A DNA stretch of 64,000 nucleotides from Neoroseomonas marina (GCF_012927745.1 NZ_JABBKX010000009.1:124001-188000); one strand, 5' to 3'; shown: positions 1 to 9,175, counted from the stretch's first letter. A program made the numbers and translations. Notes: generated by a model from the sequence alone, not told the origin.

Positions 1-1451
1 GCATCGAAGGCGACCTCGAACACGACGCCGCGCTCCACCTCCCGCACCGGGCCGAAGCGGTTGACCGTGTTGTTGCGGACCCAGCGATCCAGCCAGGCCA
101 ACTCCTCGTCGGTGTAGCCGGAATAGGCCTTGCCGATCGGCACCAGCTCGCCGTCCTCCCGCCACACGCCGAAGGTGTAGTCGGAATAGAAGGAGGACCG
201 CTTCCCATGCCCGCGCTGCGCATACATCAGCACGGCATCGACGGTGAGCGGATCGCGCTTCCACTTCCACCACAGCCCCTTCACGCGCCCCGCCACATAG
301 GGCGCATCGCCGCGCTTGAGCATCAGCCCCTCGATCGACGCCGCCCGCGCGCCGTCCCGCAGCCGCGCCAGCGCATCGAGGCTGTCGAAGGCGACCAGCG
401 GCGAGACATCCATCCGCGCCGGCGCCACCCGCCCGTGCCAGGCCTCGAGCCGCGCGCGCCGCGCATCGAAGGGCAACGGGCGCAGGTCCTCCTCCCCGTC
501 GATCAGGATGTCGTAGAGCCGCACCGACGCCGGATGCTCCTTCAGCATCCGCGCCGTCACGCTCTTGCGGTTCAGCCGCTGCTGCAGGTCGGCGAAGGGC
601 GCGACCTCCTCCCCGCGCATCACCAGCAACTCGCCGTCCAGCACGGCGTGGAACTCCATCGCCGCGAGGATCTCCGGAAAGGCCGCCGAGATGTCCTCCC
701 CGCCGCGCGAGAAGAGTTTGCGCCCGCCCGGCCCGGCGGTGAGCTGCACGCGGATGCCGTCCCACTTCCACTCGGCGCGCCAATCCTCCGCGCGCAAGGC
801 GGCGATGTCCGCCTCCTCGAGCGGATGGGCCAGCATCAGCGGGCGGAAGACCGGCGCCTCGCGCGGGTCGGGCCGGGGCGCCTGGCCCGACAGCCACTGG
901 AACAGCGTCGTGTAGGGCGGTTCGACGCCGTGCCAGACCTCCTCGATCTCCTCCACCGCAACGTCCGACCATTCGGCCAGCGCGACGCGCGCGAGCCGCG
1001 CCGAAACGCCCACACGAAGGCCGCCCGTGACCAGCTTGATCAGCGCCAGCCGTGCCCCCGCATCGAGCGTGTCGAGCCAGCCGGCGAGCAGCGCGGGGAT
1101 CTCGGCCTTCGGCGTGGTCTCGAGCGCCTCCACCACCTCCGACAGCAGGGGTGGTGGCGCGTTCACCCCGGCGCGCGGCTGCCAGATGAGCGCGACGGTC
1201 TCCGCCAGGTCGCCGACATAGTCGTAGGACATCCGCCACAGCTCGGGATCGGTGCGCGCGGCGACGATCTCGCGGATCATCGCCGGCTTGGCGGCTGAGA
1301 AGGTCAGCTCCTCGGTCAGCGCCGCGAGGCCGATGCCGCGTTCCGGGTCCGGCTGGTCCGCGAACCATTGCCGCAGCAGCGCCAGCTTCGCATTGCGCCC
1401 CGGCGTGAAGACCAGTCGTTCGAGGAGTTCGGCGAAGGCCGGAAGGCTCAT
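1..1451 (-). CDS. ATP-dependent DNA ligase (partial, C-terminus beyond window)
   Basis: The gene enters from the left edge, so the C-terminus is missing; about 483 residues are visible. The nucleotidyl-transferase motif I, EWKWDGIR, puts the AMP-accepting lysine at residue 229. Later nucleotidyltransferase motifs are seen as IEGLMLK and KWKR. The N-terminal ~200 residues match the DNA-binding domain of LigB/LigC-type bacterial ATP ligases. The start ATG at 1451 overlaps the exonuclease stop (ATGA), so the two are translationally coupled. It seals nicks using ATP, probably in the repair pathway defined by its exonuclease, helicase and PdeM neighbours, and is not the replicative NAD-dependent ligase. 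Family assignment is secure; the exact repair role is inferred from context. Confidence 0.95.
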   Translation of the reverse strand, partial: MSLPAFAELLERLVFTPGRNAKLALLRQWFADQPDPERGIGLAALTEELTFSAAKPAMIREIVAARTDPELWRMSYDYVGDLAETVALIWQPRAGVNAPPPLLSEVVEALETTPKAEIPALLAGWLDTLDAGARLALIKLVTGGLRVGVSARLARVALAEWSDVAVEEIEEVWHGVEPPYTTLFQWLSGQAPRPDPREAPVFRPLMLAHPLEEADIAALRAEDWRAEWKWDGIRVQLTAGPGGRKLFSRGGEDISAAFPEILAAMEFHAVLDGELLVMRGEEVAPFADLQQRLNRKSVTARMLKEHPASVRLYDILIDGEEDLRPLPFDARRARLEAWHGRVAPARMDVSPLVAFDSLDALARLRDGARAASIEGLMLKRGDAPYVAGRVKGLWWKWKRDPLTVDAVLMYAQRGHGKRSSFYSDYTFGVWREDGELVPIGKAYSGYTDEELAWLDRWVRNNTVNRFGPVREVERGVVFEVAFD

Positions 1452-2506
1452 GCCGCGGGGTCCTCGGTGACGACCTCGACCTCGTCCTCCTCCTCACCCA
1501 GCCCGACGAGGTGCAGCGCCCGGCCCTTGATGCCGCGCAGGCCAAGGGCGTGGATCAGCGCATCCTCCCGCCCATGCGTCACCCACACCTCCGGCGCCTG
1601 CACCTCGGTGCAGGTGGCGAGCAACTCGTCCCAATCCGCGTGGTCCGAGATGACCAGCGGCAGTTCCACGCCGCTCTGCTTCGCGCGCTGCCGTACCCGC
1701 ATCCAGCCCGACGCGACCGCAACGACGGGTTCGGCAAGCCGTCGTGCCCAGCGATCCGCGACCGCGCCGGGCGGGGCCAGCACGATCGCCCCCTTGAGGT
1801 CCTCCTTCCTGGCCACCGTCGCCGCACGCAACGTGCCAAGCCGCACGCCAAGCTCCTCATAGGTCCGGCAGAGCGCCTGGTGCGCGCCATGCAGGTGGAT
1901 CGGCCGGTCCCAGCCGGCCTGGCGCAGCATGGCGATCAGCCGCTGGCATTTCCCGAGCGAATAGCAACCGACGACATGCGTCCGTTCCGGGAACAGCGCG
2001 ACCGAGCGCAGCAGCCGCGCGATCTCTGTCTCCGGCGGCGGGTGGCGGAACACCGGCAGGGCGAAGGTCGCCTCGGTGACGAACAGGTCGCAGGGCTCGA
2101 CCTCGAAGCCCGCCGCGGTCGGGTCGGCCTGGCGCTTGTAGTCGCCCGACACCACCGCCCGCGACCCGCGCCATTCCATGCAGACCTGCGCGGACCCCAG
2201 CACATGTCCCGCCGGCCGCAGCCAGAGCCGCACGCCATTGATCTCCAGCGTTTCCCCGCAGCGCAGCGCTTGCTGGGCGGTGCCCGCCCGCCCCTCCCCC
2301 ATCCGCGCGGTCATGATGGCGAGCGTCTCGCGCGTCGCGAGCACATGGGCGTGGCCTGGGCGCGCATGGTCGGAATGGCCGTGGCTGATCACGGCGCGGT
2401 CGACGGCGCGGGTCGGGTCGATGAAGAAGCCGCCGGGCTCGCAGAACAGGCCGGACGGCGTGACCTTCAGCCAGGTTTCGGGATGGGGGGTGTTCACAGG
2501 GCGCAT
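1448..2506 (-). CDS. Ligase-associated DNA exonuclease (metallo-beta-lactamase fold)
   Basis: This 352-residue protein has the metallo-beta-lactamase/beta-CASP signature HGHSDH at residues 42-47, followed by SGDYKRQ, VISDHADW and WVTHGRED, which supply the remaining metal ligands. This is the pattern of the 'ligase-associated DNA exonuclease' family, related to mRNA 3'-end processing nucleases. The reading frame is open upstream to 2563, but I choose ATG 2506 because MRPVNTPHPETWL begins the conserved domain and a start at 2563 would overlap the divergent helicase gene. Its stop overlaps the ligase start. It is predicted to trim DNA ends before sealing; the substrate is inferred from family and operon. 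Confidence 0.93.
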   Translation of the reverse strand: MRPVNTPHPETWLKVTPSGLFCEPGGFFIDPTRAVDRAVISHGHSDHARPGHAHVLATRETLAIMTARMGEGRAGTAQQALRCGETLEINGVRLWLRPAGHVLGSAQVCMEWRGSRAVVSGDYKRQADPTAAGFEVEPCDLFVTEATFALPVFRHPPPETEIARLLRSVALFPERTHVVGCYSLGKCQRLIAMLRQAGWDRPIHLHGAHQALCRTYEELGVRLGTLRAATVARKEDLKGAIVLAPPGAVADRWARRLAEPVVAVASGWMRVRQRAKQSGVELPLVISDHADWDELLATCTEVQAPEVWVTHGREDALIHALGLRGIKGRALHLVGLGEEEDEVEVVTEDPAA

Positions 2507-2553
2507 ATGGGCGGCTTCCCGCCGGGGGAAACCGCCGCCATATTGGCCCGCGA
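2507..2553. promoter_or_regulatory. Divergent intergenic region of the DNA repair module
   Basis: Only 47 bp separate the exonuclease start (minus strand) and the helicase start (plus strand). Any promoters for the two halves of the module must overlap here or lie inside the coding regions. I see no LexA-like palindrome by eye. The call rests on gene arrangement only. Confidence 0.4.
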
Positions 2554-5100
2554 ATGAGAACATTGCCAGAACCTTTCGCCGGCTGGTTCGCCGGGCGCGG
2601 CTGGACGCCGCGGCCCCACCAGCTCGCGTTGCTGGATGCCGCGGCGCGGGGCGAGCACGTCCTGCTGCTCGCGCCGACCGGCGGCGGCAAGACGCTGGCC
2701 GGGTTCCTGCCGTCGCTCGTCGACCTCGCGGGCACGCCGCGGGACGGGCTGCACACGCTCTACATCTCCCCGCTCAAGGCGCTGGCGGTCGACATCGCGC
2801 GCAACCTGACCGCGCCGGTGGCCGAGATGGGCCTGCCCATCACCATCGAGACCCGCACCGGCGACACGCCGGTCAACCGCCGCCAGCGCCAGCGCGAACG
2901 CCCGCCCAACCTGCTGCTGACGACGCCCGAGAGCCTGACCCTGCTGCTCTCCCTGCCCGATGCGCCCGAGATGTTCGCGGGGCTGTCGGCCGTCGTGGTG
3001 GACGAGGCGCATGCGCTGGCCGGCACCAAGCGCGGCGACCAGCTCGCCCTGTGCATGAGCCGCCTCGGGACGCTGGCGCCAGGCGCCAGGCGCATCGGGC
3101 TGTCGGCGACCGTCGCGCATCCGACGGAACTGCGCGCCTGGCTGTCCCCGACGGCACGCGCCGCGGATGTCCGCCTCGTCGAGACCCGCGGCGGCGCGGC
3201 GCCCGTCTTCGACCTTCAATTGCCCGAGGGGCGCCTGCCCTGGGGCGGCCATATCGGCCTCGCTTCGGCGCCCGAGATCTATCGGCGGATCGAGGGCGCG
3301 CGCCTGACCATCGTCTTCGTGAACACGCGTGCGCAGGCGGAGCTGGTCTTCGCAGCGCTGTGGCGTCTGAACGAGGCGGCGCTGCCGATCGCCATGCACC
3401 ATGGCAGCCTCGAGATCGGCCTGCGCCGCAAGGTGGAAGCCGCCATGGCGGAAGGCCGGCTGCGCGCCGTGGTGGCGACCGCCTCGCTCGATCTCGGCAT
3501 CGACTGGGGCGACGTCGATCAGGTCATCCAGGTCGGCGCGCCGAAGGGTGTCTCGCGCCTGCTGCAGCGCGTCGGTCGCGCGAACCACCGCATGGACGAG
3601 CCGTCCCGCGCCGTGCTGGTGCCGGCCAACCGGTTCGAGGTCGTGGAATGCGTCGCCGCGACGGAGGCCGTGGCAGCCGGAGAACTGGACGGCGAGCCGC
3701 CGCGGCCCGGCGGGCTCGACGTTCTCGCGCAGCACGTTCTGGCCATGGCCTGTTCCGCGCCCTTTCGTCCTGAGGAACTGTACGCCGAGGTCACGCGGTC
3801 CGGTCCCTATGCCGCGCTCACGCGGCAGGATTTCGACGACGTCGTGCGCTTCGTGGAGGACGGCGGCTACGCGCTGCAGGCCTATGACCGCTTCCGCAAG
3901 CTGTTCCGCGATGCCGAGGGGCTGGTCCACATCCGCGGCAAGGCGGCGGCGCGCCAGTTGCGGATGAACCTCGGCACCATCGTCGAGACGCCGCTGCTCA
4001 AGGTGCGCATCCGTGGCGGCGGCGTGGTGGGCGAGGTCGAGGAGTGGTTCGTCTCCACGCTCGAGCCCGGCGATTGCTTCCTCTTCGGCGGCCAGGTGCT
4101 GCGCTACGAGAGGCTGGAGCCGGGCGCCGTCATCACTTCCCGCGGCGGCGAGGGCGAACCGCGGGTGCCCGTCTACGCCGGGGCGCGGATGCCGCTGACG
4201 ACGCATCTCGCGGCGCGCGTCCGCACCATCCTGTCCGATCCGCGCCGCTGGCGGCACCTGCCGGAGCCGGTGAAGGAATGGCTGCGGCTCCAACGGCTGA
4301 AGTCCGAACTGCCGCCGCGCGAGGGGCTGCTGGTCGAAACCTTCCCCCGCGGCGGCAAGTGGTTCCTCGTCGCCTACACCTTCGAGGGGCGGCTTGCGCA
4401 CCAGACGCTTGGGATGCTGGTGACGAAGCGGATGGAGAAGTTCGGCCTCGGCCCGCTGGGCTATGTGGGCACCGACTACATCCTCGCGATCTGGTCGGCC
4501 TTCGAACCGACCGACGTCGCCCCCCTGTTCACCGAGGACATCCTGGGCGACGAGATGGAGGAATGGCTGGCCGAGTCCTCCATGCTGCGGCGGACCTTCC
4601 GCAACATCGCGACGATCGCCGGCCTGATCGAGAAGACCCACCCCGGAGCCGAGAAATCCGGCCGCCAGATGACGATGAATTCGGACCTGATCTACGACGT
4701 GCTCCGCCGCCACCAGCCCGACCACATCCTGCTCCGCGCGACGCGCGCCGAAGCCGCGCAGGGCCTGACCGATGTCGGACGCATCGCGACGCTCCTGGCC
4801 CGCGTGCAGGGGCGCATCCGCCACCGCGTGCTCGAGCAGGTGTCGCCGCTGGCCGTCCCGGCGCTGATCGAGGAAGGCCGCGAATGGGTCGCGGGCGGAG
4901 CCGAGGACGCGCTACTCGCCGAGGCCGCGGCGCTGGTCGAGGACGCTACGGACGGCGCGGAGCATTTCGTCGAGACCCTCGCCGAGGTCACCGACGCCAT
5001 CCCGGTGCGCGGCGGGACCTCGATCTCGCGCGCCAAGTCCCGCGACAAGCGGCGGTCGCGCTACATCCGCGAGGCGCCGAAGATGGTGACCGGCCGATGA
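2554..5100 (+). CDS. Ligase-associated DEXH-box helicase (Lhr family)
   Basis: This 848-residue superfamily 2 helicase has Walker A PTGGGKT at residues 41-47, DEAH at 150-153 and the SAT motif in GLSATVAH. The conserved motif VI region reads QRVGRANHR, followed by the long Lhr C-terminal region with the winged-helix/beta-barrel core. The length matches the shorter 'ligase-associated' Lhr subfamily rather than the ~1500-residue actinobacterial Lhr. Its stop overlaps the pdeM start (ATGA), and it diverges from the exonuclease-ligase pair. It probably translocates 3'-5' on DNA and unwinds repair intermediates for the co-encoded nuclease and ligase. Family is certain; the physiological substrate is inferred. 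Confidence 0.95.
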   Translation: MRTLPEPFAGWFAGRGWTPRPHQLALLDAAARGEHVLLLAPTGGGKTLAGFLPSLVDLAGTPRDGLHTLYISPLKALAVDIARNLTAPVAEMGLPITIETRTGDTPVNRRQRQRERPPNLLLTTPESLTLLLSLPDAPEMFAGLSAVVVDEAHALAGTKRGDQLALCMSRLGTLAPGARRIGLSATVAHPTELRAWLSPTARAADVRLVETRGGAAPVFDLQLPEGRLPWGGHIGLASAPEIYRRIEGARLTIVFVNTRAQAELVFAALWRLNEAALPIAMHHGSLEIGLRRKVEAAMAEGRLRAVVATASLDLGIDWGDVDQVIQVGAPKGVSRLLQRVGRANHRMDEPSRAVLVPANRFEVVECVAATEAVAAGELDGEPPRPGGLDVLAQHVLAMACSAPFRPEELYAEVTRSGPYAALTRQDFDDVVRFVEDGGYALQAYDRFRKLFRDAEGLVHIRGKAAARQLRMNLGTIVETPLLKVRIRGGGVVGEVEEWFVSTLEPGDCFLFGGQVLRYERLEPGAVITSRGGEGEPRVPVYAGARMPLTTHLAARVRTILSDPRRWRHLPEPVKEWLRLQRLKSELPPREGLLVETFPRGGKWFLVAYTFEGRLAHQTLGMLVTKRMEKFGLGPLGYVGTDYILAIWSAFEPTDVAPLFTEDILGDEMEEWLAESSMLRRTFRNIATIAGLIEKTHPGAEKSGRQMTMNSDLIYDVLRRHQPDHILLRATRAEAAQGLTDVGRIATLLARVQGRIRHRVLEQVSPLAVPALIEEGREWVAGGAEDALLAEAAALVEDATDGAEHFVETLAEVTDAIPVRGGTSISRAKSRDKRRSRYIREAPKMVTGR

Positions 5101-5852
5101 GCGCTGCACCGATCCACATCGCGGGCGAACGCCTGATGCTCGACCCCGCCGGCGTGCTGCACTGGCCGGCGCGCCGGTTGCTCTGCGTCGCCGACCTGCA
5201 TTTCGAGAAGGGCAGTGCCTTCGCCGCGCGCGGGCGCCTCCTGCCCCCGTACGACACGCGGGAGACGATCGCCCGGCTGGTCCCGCTGCTGCGACGATAT
5301 GGCCCGCAGCGCATGGTCTTCCTGGGCGATTCCTTTCATGACGCGGATGGTTGCGCACGCATGGCGGAGGCCGACCGCGCGGCGCTGATCGCGGCCTTTG
5401 CCGGCATCGAGATCACCTGGGTCGCCGGCAACCACGACCCTGCCCCGCCCGTCGGGCTGCCCGGCCGCGCGGTCGAGGACCTGCACGAAGGGCCGCTGGT
5501 GTTCCGGCACATCCCGCAGCCCCGGGCGACCGGGGAGATCGCTGGCCACCTGCACCCGCGTGCCACCGCGCCGACGCGGGCCGGCGGCGTTGCGCGGGCC
5601 TGTTTCGTCAGCGACGGTCGCCGCGTGCTGATGCCCGCCTTCGGCGCCTTCACGGGCGGTCTCGATGCCGGTGATCCGGCCGTCGCCGCGCTGTTTCCCC
5701 GCGGGGGGCGGGCCTTCCTGATCGGCAGCGAGCGGCTGTACTCTTTTCCCCTGGCGCCCCGGCAGACCGGCCTGCCGAAGGACCTCACGAGCTTCGGCAA
5801 TGGCCAGGCGGAACTGCCGCTGTCGGTGACCGCCAGGCTGCGCAGCGGCTGA
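5097..5852 (+). CDS. pdeM: Ligase-associated DNA damage response endonuclease PdeM
   Basis: This 251-residue calcineurin-like phosphoesterase shows the full metal-binding set: DLH (D33, H35), GD (77-78), GNHD (111-114) and GHLH (150-153). Together with its place directly after the Lhr-type helicase (4-nt overlap), this identifies PdeM, the fourth member of the ligase-associated repair set. It is predicted to be a Mn-dependent nuclease or phosphodiesterase acting on DNA in the cytoplasm. The start is fixed by the ATGA overlap. Nothing is degenerate in the active site. Confidence 0.92.
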   Translation: MSAAPIHIAGERLMLDPAGVLHWPARRLLCVADLHFEKGSAFAARGRLLPPYDTRETIARLVPLLRRYGPQRMVFLGDSFHDADGCARMAEADRAALIAAFAGIEITWVAGNHDPAPPVGLPGRAVEDLHEGPLVFRHIPQPRATGEIAGHLHPRATAPTRAGGVARACFVSDGRRVLMPAFGAFTGGLDAGDPAVAALFPRGGRAFLIGSERLYSFPLAPRQTGLPKDLTSFGNGQAELPLSVTARLRSG

Positions 5853-5871
5853 CACCAGCGGAGGATGCGAC

Positions 5872-6219
5872 ATGGCCTATGACGGAAGCTGCCATTGCGG
5901 TGCGGTCACCTTCTCCGTGGAAGGCGACGCACCGACGCAGGCGCTGTCCTGCAACTGCTCGATCTGCCGCCGCAAGGGCATGCTGCTGGCCTTCGCGCCG
6001 CGCAGCAGCCTGACGCTGCGCGGGGAGGAATCGTTGGCGTCCTACCTCTTCAACACCCACCGGATCGAGCATCGCTTCTGCACGACCTGCGGCGTGGAGC
6101 CCTTCGCCTTGGCGACGGCGCCGGACGGCACGCCGTCGGTCGCGATCAACCTCCGCTGCGTGCCGGCGATCGATCTCGAAGCGCTGGAGATCCAGCGCTT
6201 CGACGGCGCCAGCCGCTAG
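5872..6219 (+). CDS. GFA / CENP-V family zinc protein
   Basis: This 115-residue protein has the GFA zinc-binding cysteines: CHC at residues 7-9, CNCSIC at 27-32 and FCTTC at 70-73, so two Zn sites are complete. Members of the family resemble glutathione-dependent formaldehyde-activating enzyme, but most have no proven reaction, so I do not assign one. A GGAGG-type ribosome site (ggagga) lies about 8 nt before the ATG. It follows pdeM by 19 nt and may be read through from the repair operon, although no functional link is evident. Confidence 0.88.
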   Translation: MAYDGSCHCGAVTFSVEGDAPTQALSCNCSICRRKGMLLAFAPRSSLTLRGEESLASYLFNTHRIEHRFCTTCGVEPFALATAPDGTPSVAINLRCVPAIDLEALEIQRFDGASR

Positions 6220-6229
6220 GACGATCGCC

Positions 6230-6251
6230 ACCGGCGCCGCCTTGCGCCGGT
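6230..6251. terminator. Hairpin between convergent genes, candidate bidirectional terminator
   Basis: A perfect 8-bp stem (accggcgc at 6230-6237 with gcgccggt at 6244-6251) encloses a 6-nt loop. It lies between the GFA stop at 6219 and the stop of the convergent Bug gene, whose last codon begins at 6251. There is no clear T-tract, so this is a G+C-rich hairpin rather than a classical intrinsic terminator. Confidence 0.5.
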
Positions 6252-7234
6252 CACCCGGCGGTGATGTTCGCCTGTTGGGCGATGCGCCGCCAGTTCTCGG
6301 TCTCGCGCGCCACGCGCTCGGCGAGCGCCTCGGCGCTGCTCGGGGCGACGAGCGCGCCGGCCTGGAACGCGCGGTCCCGCAGGCCCTGGTCGGCCAGCAC
6401 CTCCCGCAGCTTCTCGGACAGCATGGCGACCATCGGCGCCGGGACGCCGCGGGGTGCGAAGACCGCGAACCAGACATTGAGGTTGAGGTCCGGCATCCCC
6501 TGCTCGGCGGCCGAGGGAATGTCCGGCAATCCCGGATGGCGTTCGTTCGAGGAGACGCACAGCGCGCGCAGCTTCCCGTCGCGCACCAGCGGCGTCAGCG
6601 GCGGCGGTGAATTCATGTAGAACTGGATGCGGCCCGCGATCAGGTCGCGGATGGTCTCGCCGGTGCCGCGATACGGCACGTGCACCAGGTCGATGCCCGC
6701 GCGGTGCTTGAGATACTCGGTGCCCATGTGGTGCATCGACCCGTTCCCGGCCGAGGCATAGTTGAACTCGCCGGGCTTCTGCTTCGCCAGCGCGATGAAG
6801 TCCTGCAGCGTGGCCGCGGGCACGGTCGGATGCGTGACGAAGAGCTGCGGCGTGTCGGTGATCTGCCCCACCGCCTGGAAGTCGCGCATCGGCTGGATGT
6901 CACCGAGCCCGTTGATGGCCGCGCGCCCCGTCATGGTGGCGCAGTATCCGCAGAGCAGCGTCGTGCCGTCCTGTGGCGCGCGGATCACCGAGGTGAGCCC
7001 CACCACGTCGTTCCCGCCCGGCCGGTTCTCCACCACCATGGTCGCGCCGAGGGACCGGCCGAAGGAGTCCGCGACCAGGCGCGCGGAGAAGTCGGTGCCA
7101 CCGCCGGCGGGCGACGGCACGACCAGGGTGATGGTGCGGCCGGCGAGGCTGCCTTGCGTCCAGGCGTGGCGCGGCGCGGCCAGCGTCGCGAGGCCGGCGC
7201 CGAGCAGCGCCCGGCGGGCTGCGGTGATGGTCAT
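6251..7234 (-). CDS. Bug family tripartite tricarboxylate transporter substrate-binding protein
   Basis: This 327-residue secreted protein has a leader with consecutive arginines and a hydrophobic stretch ending in AWTQG, then the Bug hallmark TITLVVPSPAGGGTD and the ligand-loop element VPYRGTGE. Bug receptors bind carboxylates or amides in the periplasm for TctAB-type transporters. No tctA or tctB is nearby, as is usual for expanded Bug families. It lies 24 nt after the CMD-fold gene and downstream of an SDR, so the three probably form one transcript for uptake and oxidation of an unknown carboxylic compound. The ligand cannot be read from sequence. Confidence 0.92.
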   Translation of the reverse strand: MTITAARRALLGAGLATLAAPRHAWTQGSLAGRTITLVVPSPAGGGTDFSARLVADSFGRSLGATMVVENRPGGNDVVGLTSVIRAPQDGTTLLCGYCATMTGRAAINGLGDIQPMRDFQAVGQITDTPQLFVTHPTVPAATLQDFIALAKQKPGEFNYASAGNGSMHHMGTEYLKHRAGIDLVHVPYRGTGETIRDLIAGRIQFYMNSPPPLTPLVRDGKLRALCVSSNERHPGLPDIPSAAEQGMPDLNLNVWFAVFAPRGVPAPMVAMLSEKLREVLADQGLRDRAFQAGALVAPSSAEALAERVARETENWRRIAQQANITAG

Positions 7235-7258
7235 GTCTTGGCGTCTCCCGGTCTTGGT

Positions 7259-7813
7259 TCAGCGCGCGTCGGGGAAGGGCTTCGGTTCCGGCACCGGGAC
7301 CTCTCCGACATTCAGGATGAAGGACAACAACGTGTAGTAGCCGAGCACCGCGAGCAGCTCGACGAGACGCGGTTCGCCGAGCGCATCGCGTCCGGCGGCG
7401 AAGTCCGCGTCGTCGAGCCGGCCGCGCTCCAGCACCGTGTTGGACAGGCGCCAGACCAATTGCTCCGCCGGGTCGGCGAAGCGCGGGTCCTCGCCGTTGC
7501 GCAGGCGCTCGAGCGCCGCCGGATCGACGCCCGCCGTCACCGCGATGGGATGATGCGCGAACCATTCGAACTGCGCCTGCCAGCGGCGCGAGACGGTCAG
7601 GATCGCGATCTCCCGCAGCCGATCGTCCAGCATGCCGGAAAAGCGCAGCCCCGCGCCGAGCCGCTGCACCGCATCCGCCACGGCAGGCGCGCGCAGCAGG
7701 ACCGTGAAGGGGCCGATCACGCCGCCGCGCGGACCCGCGGTCATGGCGGCGACGACGGCGCGCTGCGCCTCGTCGAGCGCCTCGGCCGGCAGTTCGGGGA
7801 AGCGCGCGCTCAT
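7259..7813 (-). CDS. Carboxymuconolactone decarboxylase (CMD) family protein
   Basis: This 184-residue alpha-helical protein has the CMD core signature REIAILTVSRRWQAQFEW followed by HH. The redox-active CxxC of AhpD peroxidases is absent, so it belongs to the non-peroxidase branch that often accompanies aromatic or carboxylate catabolism. The start is fixed by an ATGA overlap with the preceding SDR gene. A second member of the same broad family lies at 18687-19220. The actual reaction is unknown. Confidence 0.85.
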   Translation of the reverse strand: MSARFPELPAEALDEAQRAVVAAMTAGPRGGVIGPFTVLLRAPAVADAVQRLGAGLRFSGMLDDRLREIAILTVSRRWQAQFEWFAHHPIAVTAGVDPAALERLRNGEDPRFADPAEQLVWRLSNTVLERGRLDDADFAAGRDALGEPRLVELLAVLGYYTLLSFILNVGEVPVPEPKPFPDAR

Positions 7814-8622
7814 GCGCCGGCCCCCGGCATCATGGCGGACATGCCGCCATCCACGACGATCTCCGTGCCGGTGATGTACCGCGCCTCGTCCGAGGCGAGG
7901 AACAGCACCGCATGCGCCACGTCCCAGCCGGTGCCCATCTTGCCGGTCGGCACCTGCGCGTCGCGCTTGGCGATCAGCGTCGCGGCGTCGTTGGCGCCGA
8001 GCTGGCGCAGCAGGCGGTTCTCGACCAGCGGCGTGTGCATCAGGCCGGGGATGACGACGTTGCAGCGCACCCCCTTGCGCGCCTGGTCCATCGCGACCGA
8101 CTTGGTCAGGCCGATCACGCCCATCTTCGACGCGGAATAGGCGATGTGCGGGCGGTCGCCGCTCATGCGCAGCGCGGCGATGGAGGCGATGTTCACGATC
8201 GCCGCCGTCTCGCGTTCGCGCAGATAGGGCAGCGCGTGCTTGCAGCCGAGGAAGGCGCTGCGGAGGTTGATGTCGAACTGGCGGTCCCAGGCCTCCTCCG
8301 ACATCGTCTCCGCGCTGCCGGGGGCCGAGCCGCCGACATTGTTCACCAGGATGTCGAGCCGCCCGAAGGCGCTGATCGCGGCCTCGACCGCGGCCTTCAC
8401 GGTTTCGGACCGGGTCGCGTCGGCAACATGCGCTGCGGCGCAGCCGCCTTCCTTCTCGATGATGCCGACCGTCTCGGCGACCGCCTCGGGGTTGTTGTCG
8501 ATGCAGAAGACCGCGGCCCCCTGGCGCGCGAAGAGCACCGCCGTCGCCTTGCCATTGCCCCAGCCCGGGCCAACCGAACCGGCGCCGGTGACGATGGCGA
8601 CCTTGCCTGTGAGATCGAGCAC
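7810..8622 (-). CDS. SDR family NAD(P)-dependent oxidoreductase
   Basis: This 270-residue short-chain dehydrogenase starts MLDLTGKVAIVTGAG and has an extended glycine-rich cofactor loop (TGAGSVGPGWGNG), then NNVGG, the catalytic Ser in NIASIAAL and YSASK with Tyr and Lys. An acidic residue after the second strand (CIDNN) favours NAD over NADP. It heads a three-gene minus-strand run with the CMD and Bug genes. It probably oxidises a hydroxyl group on the compound imported by the Bug receptor; the substrate is unknown. Confidence 0.92.
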   Translation of the reverse strand: MLDLTGKVAIVTGAGSVGPGWGNGKATAVLFARQGAAVFCIDNNPEAVAETVGIIEKEGGCAAAHVADATRSETVKAAVEAAISAFGRLDILVNNVGGSAPGSAETMSEEAWDRQFDINLRSAFLGCKHALPYLRERETAAIVNIASIAALRMSGDRPHIAYSASKMGVIGLTKSVAMDQARKGVRCNVVIPGLMHTPLVENRLLRQLGANDAATLIAKRDAQVPTGKMGTGWDVAHAVLFLASDEARYITGTEIVVDGGMSAMMPGAGA

Positions 8623-8757
8623 GCTTCCTCCGATGCCGTTGTGCTTACGGCGTTCCTAACGGTGGGACCAGGACGCAGCAAGGCAGCCCACCGCGCTGAT
8701 CCGCGGCCGGCGATCGGAGAGCATGATGCTGCCGGGGCGACGTGCCCCGGCCGGCGT

Positions 8758-8952
8758 TCACCTGCGCGGCGGCTCAGCGAGCAGCGCGAGCACGGCGTGC
8801 AGCAGCCGCACCTGATCGGCCCGCCCCTGTTCGTGCGCCAGGGCGAGGTTGAGTTCGACCGCGGCCGCGGCGTTGCGGAGCGGATCTGCGCCCTGGTCCG
8901 CCGGGTCGAGCGGCGCGGCCCAACGGAGGCTGCGATCGGCGACGTGGTTCAT
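8758..8952 (-). CDS. Small hypothetical protein, 64 aa
   Basis: Not recognised. The frame is open upstream to 9273, but the first ~107 residues of that longer reading are compositionally odd (many Arg, Cys and Trp) and cross an A+T-richer spacer. I therefore choose ATG 8952, which has a GGGGGA ribosome site about 6 nt upstream. The resulting 64 residues read as a helical, Ala/Leu-rich soluble protein ending LLAEPPRR. It stands alone between the SDR operon and a long spacer. Confidence 0.5.
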   Translation of the reverse strand: MNHVADRSLRWAAPLDPADQGADPLRNAAAAVELNLALAHEQGRADQVRLLHAVLALLAEPPRR

Positions 8953-9119
8953 CGGTGTCCCCCACCATCCAATGTCCAAGGGACAGACCGGCATCCCCCT
9001 GCCGACCCGTCCCGCAGGGCGCGAGGATGCGCATCGCGTTGCGTATTGCACACCATCCCGTGAGCAGCCGACGCCAAAGGCGCGAGTTTCGCGCCGCGTG
9101 TTGCACCAAAGACTCACCA

Positions 9120-9136
9120 TTGCGTGAACGTCGCAA
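9120..9136. repeat. Inverted repeat TTGCG-N7-CGCAA
   Basis: Perfect 5-bp arms (9120-9124 and 9132-9136) are separated by 7 nt. The repeat lies about 170 bp upstream of the small minus-strand gene and 430 bp before the AMP-binding gene. It could be an operator; no cognate regulator is encoded in the window. Confidence 0.35.
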
Positions 9137-9175
9137 CCAACGCGGCGATCCGAACGCGCGCGGACGCACGCGACG

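Noticed and set aside
2178..3773. Long plus-strand frame overlapping the exonuclease and helicase genes
   Set aside because: It is in another frame of two well-supported genes, has Arg/Ala/Pro-rich composition and no domain pattern; this is typical of spurious frames in high-G+C DNA.
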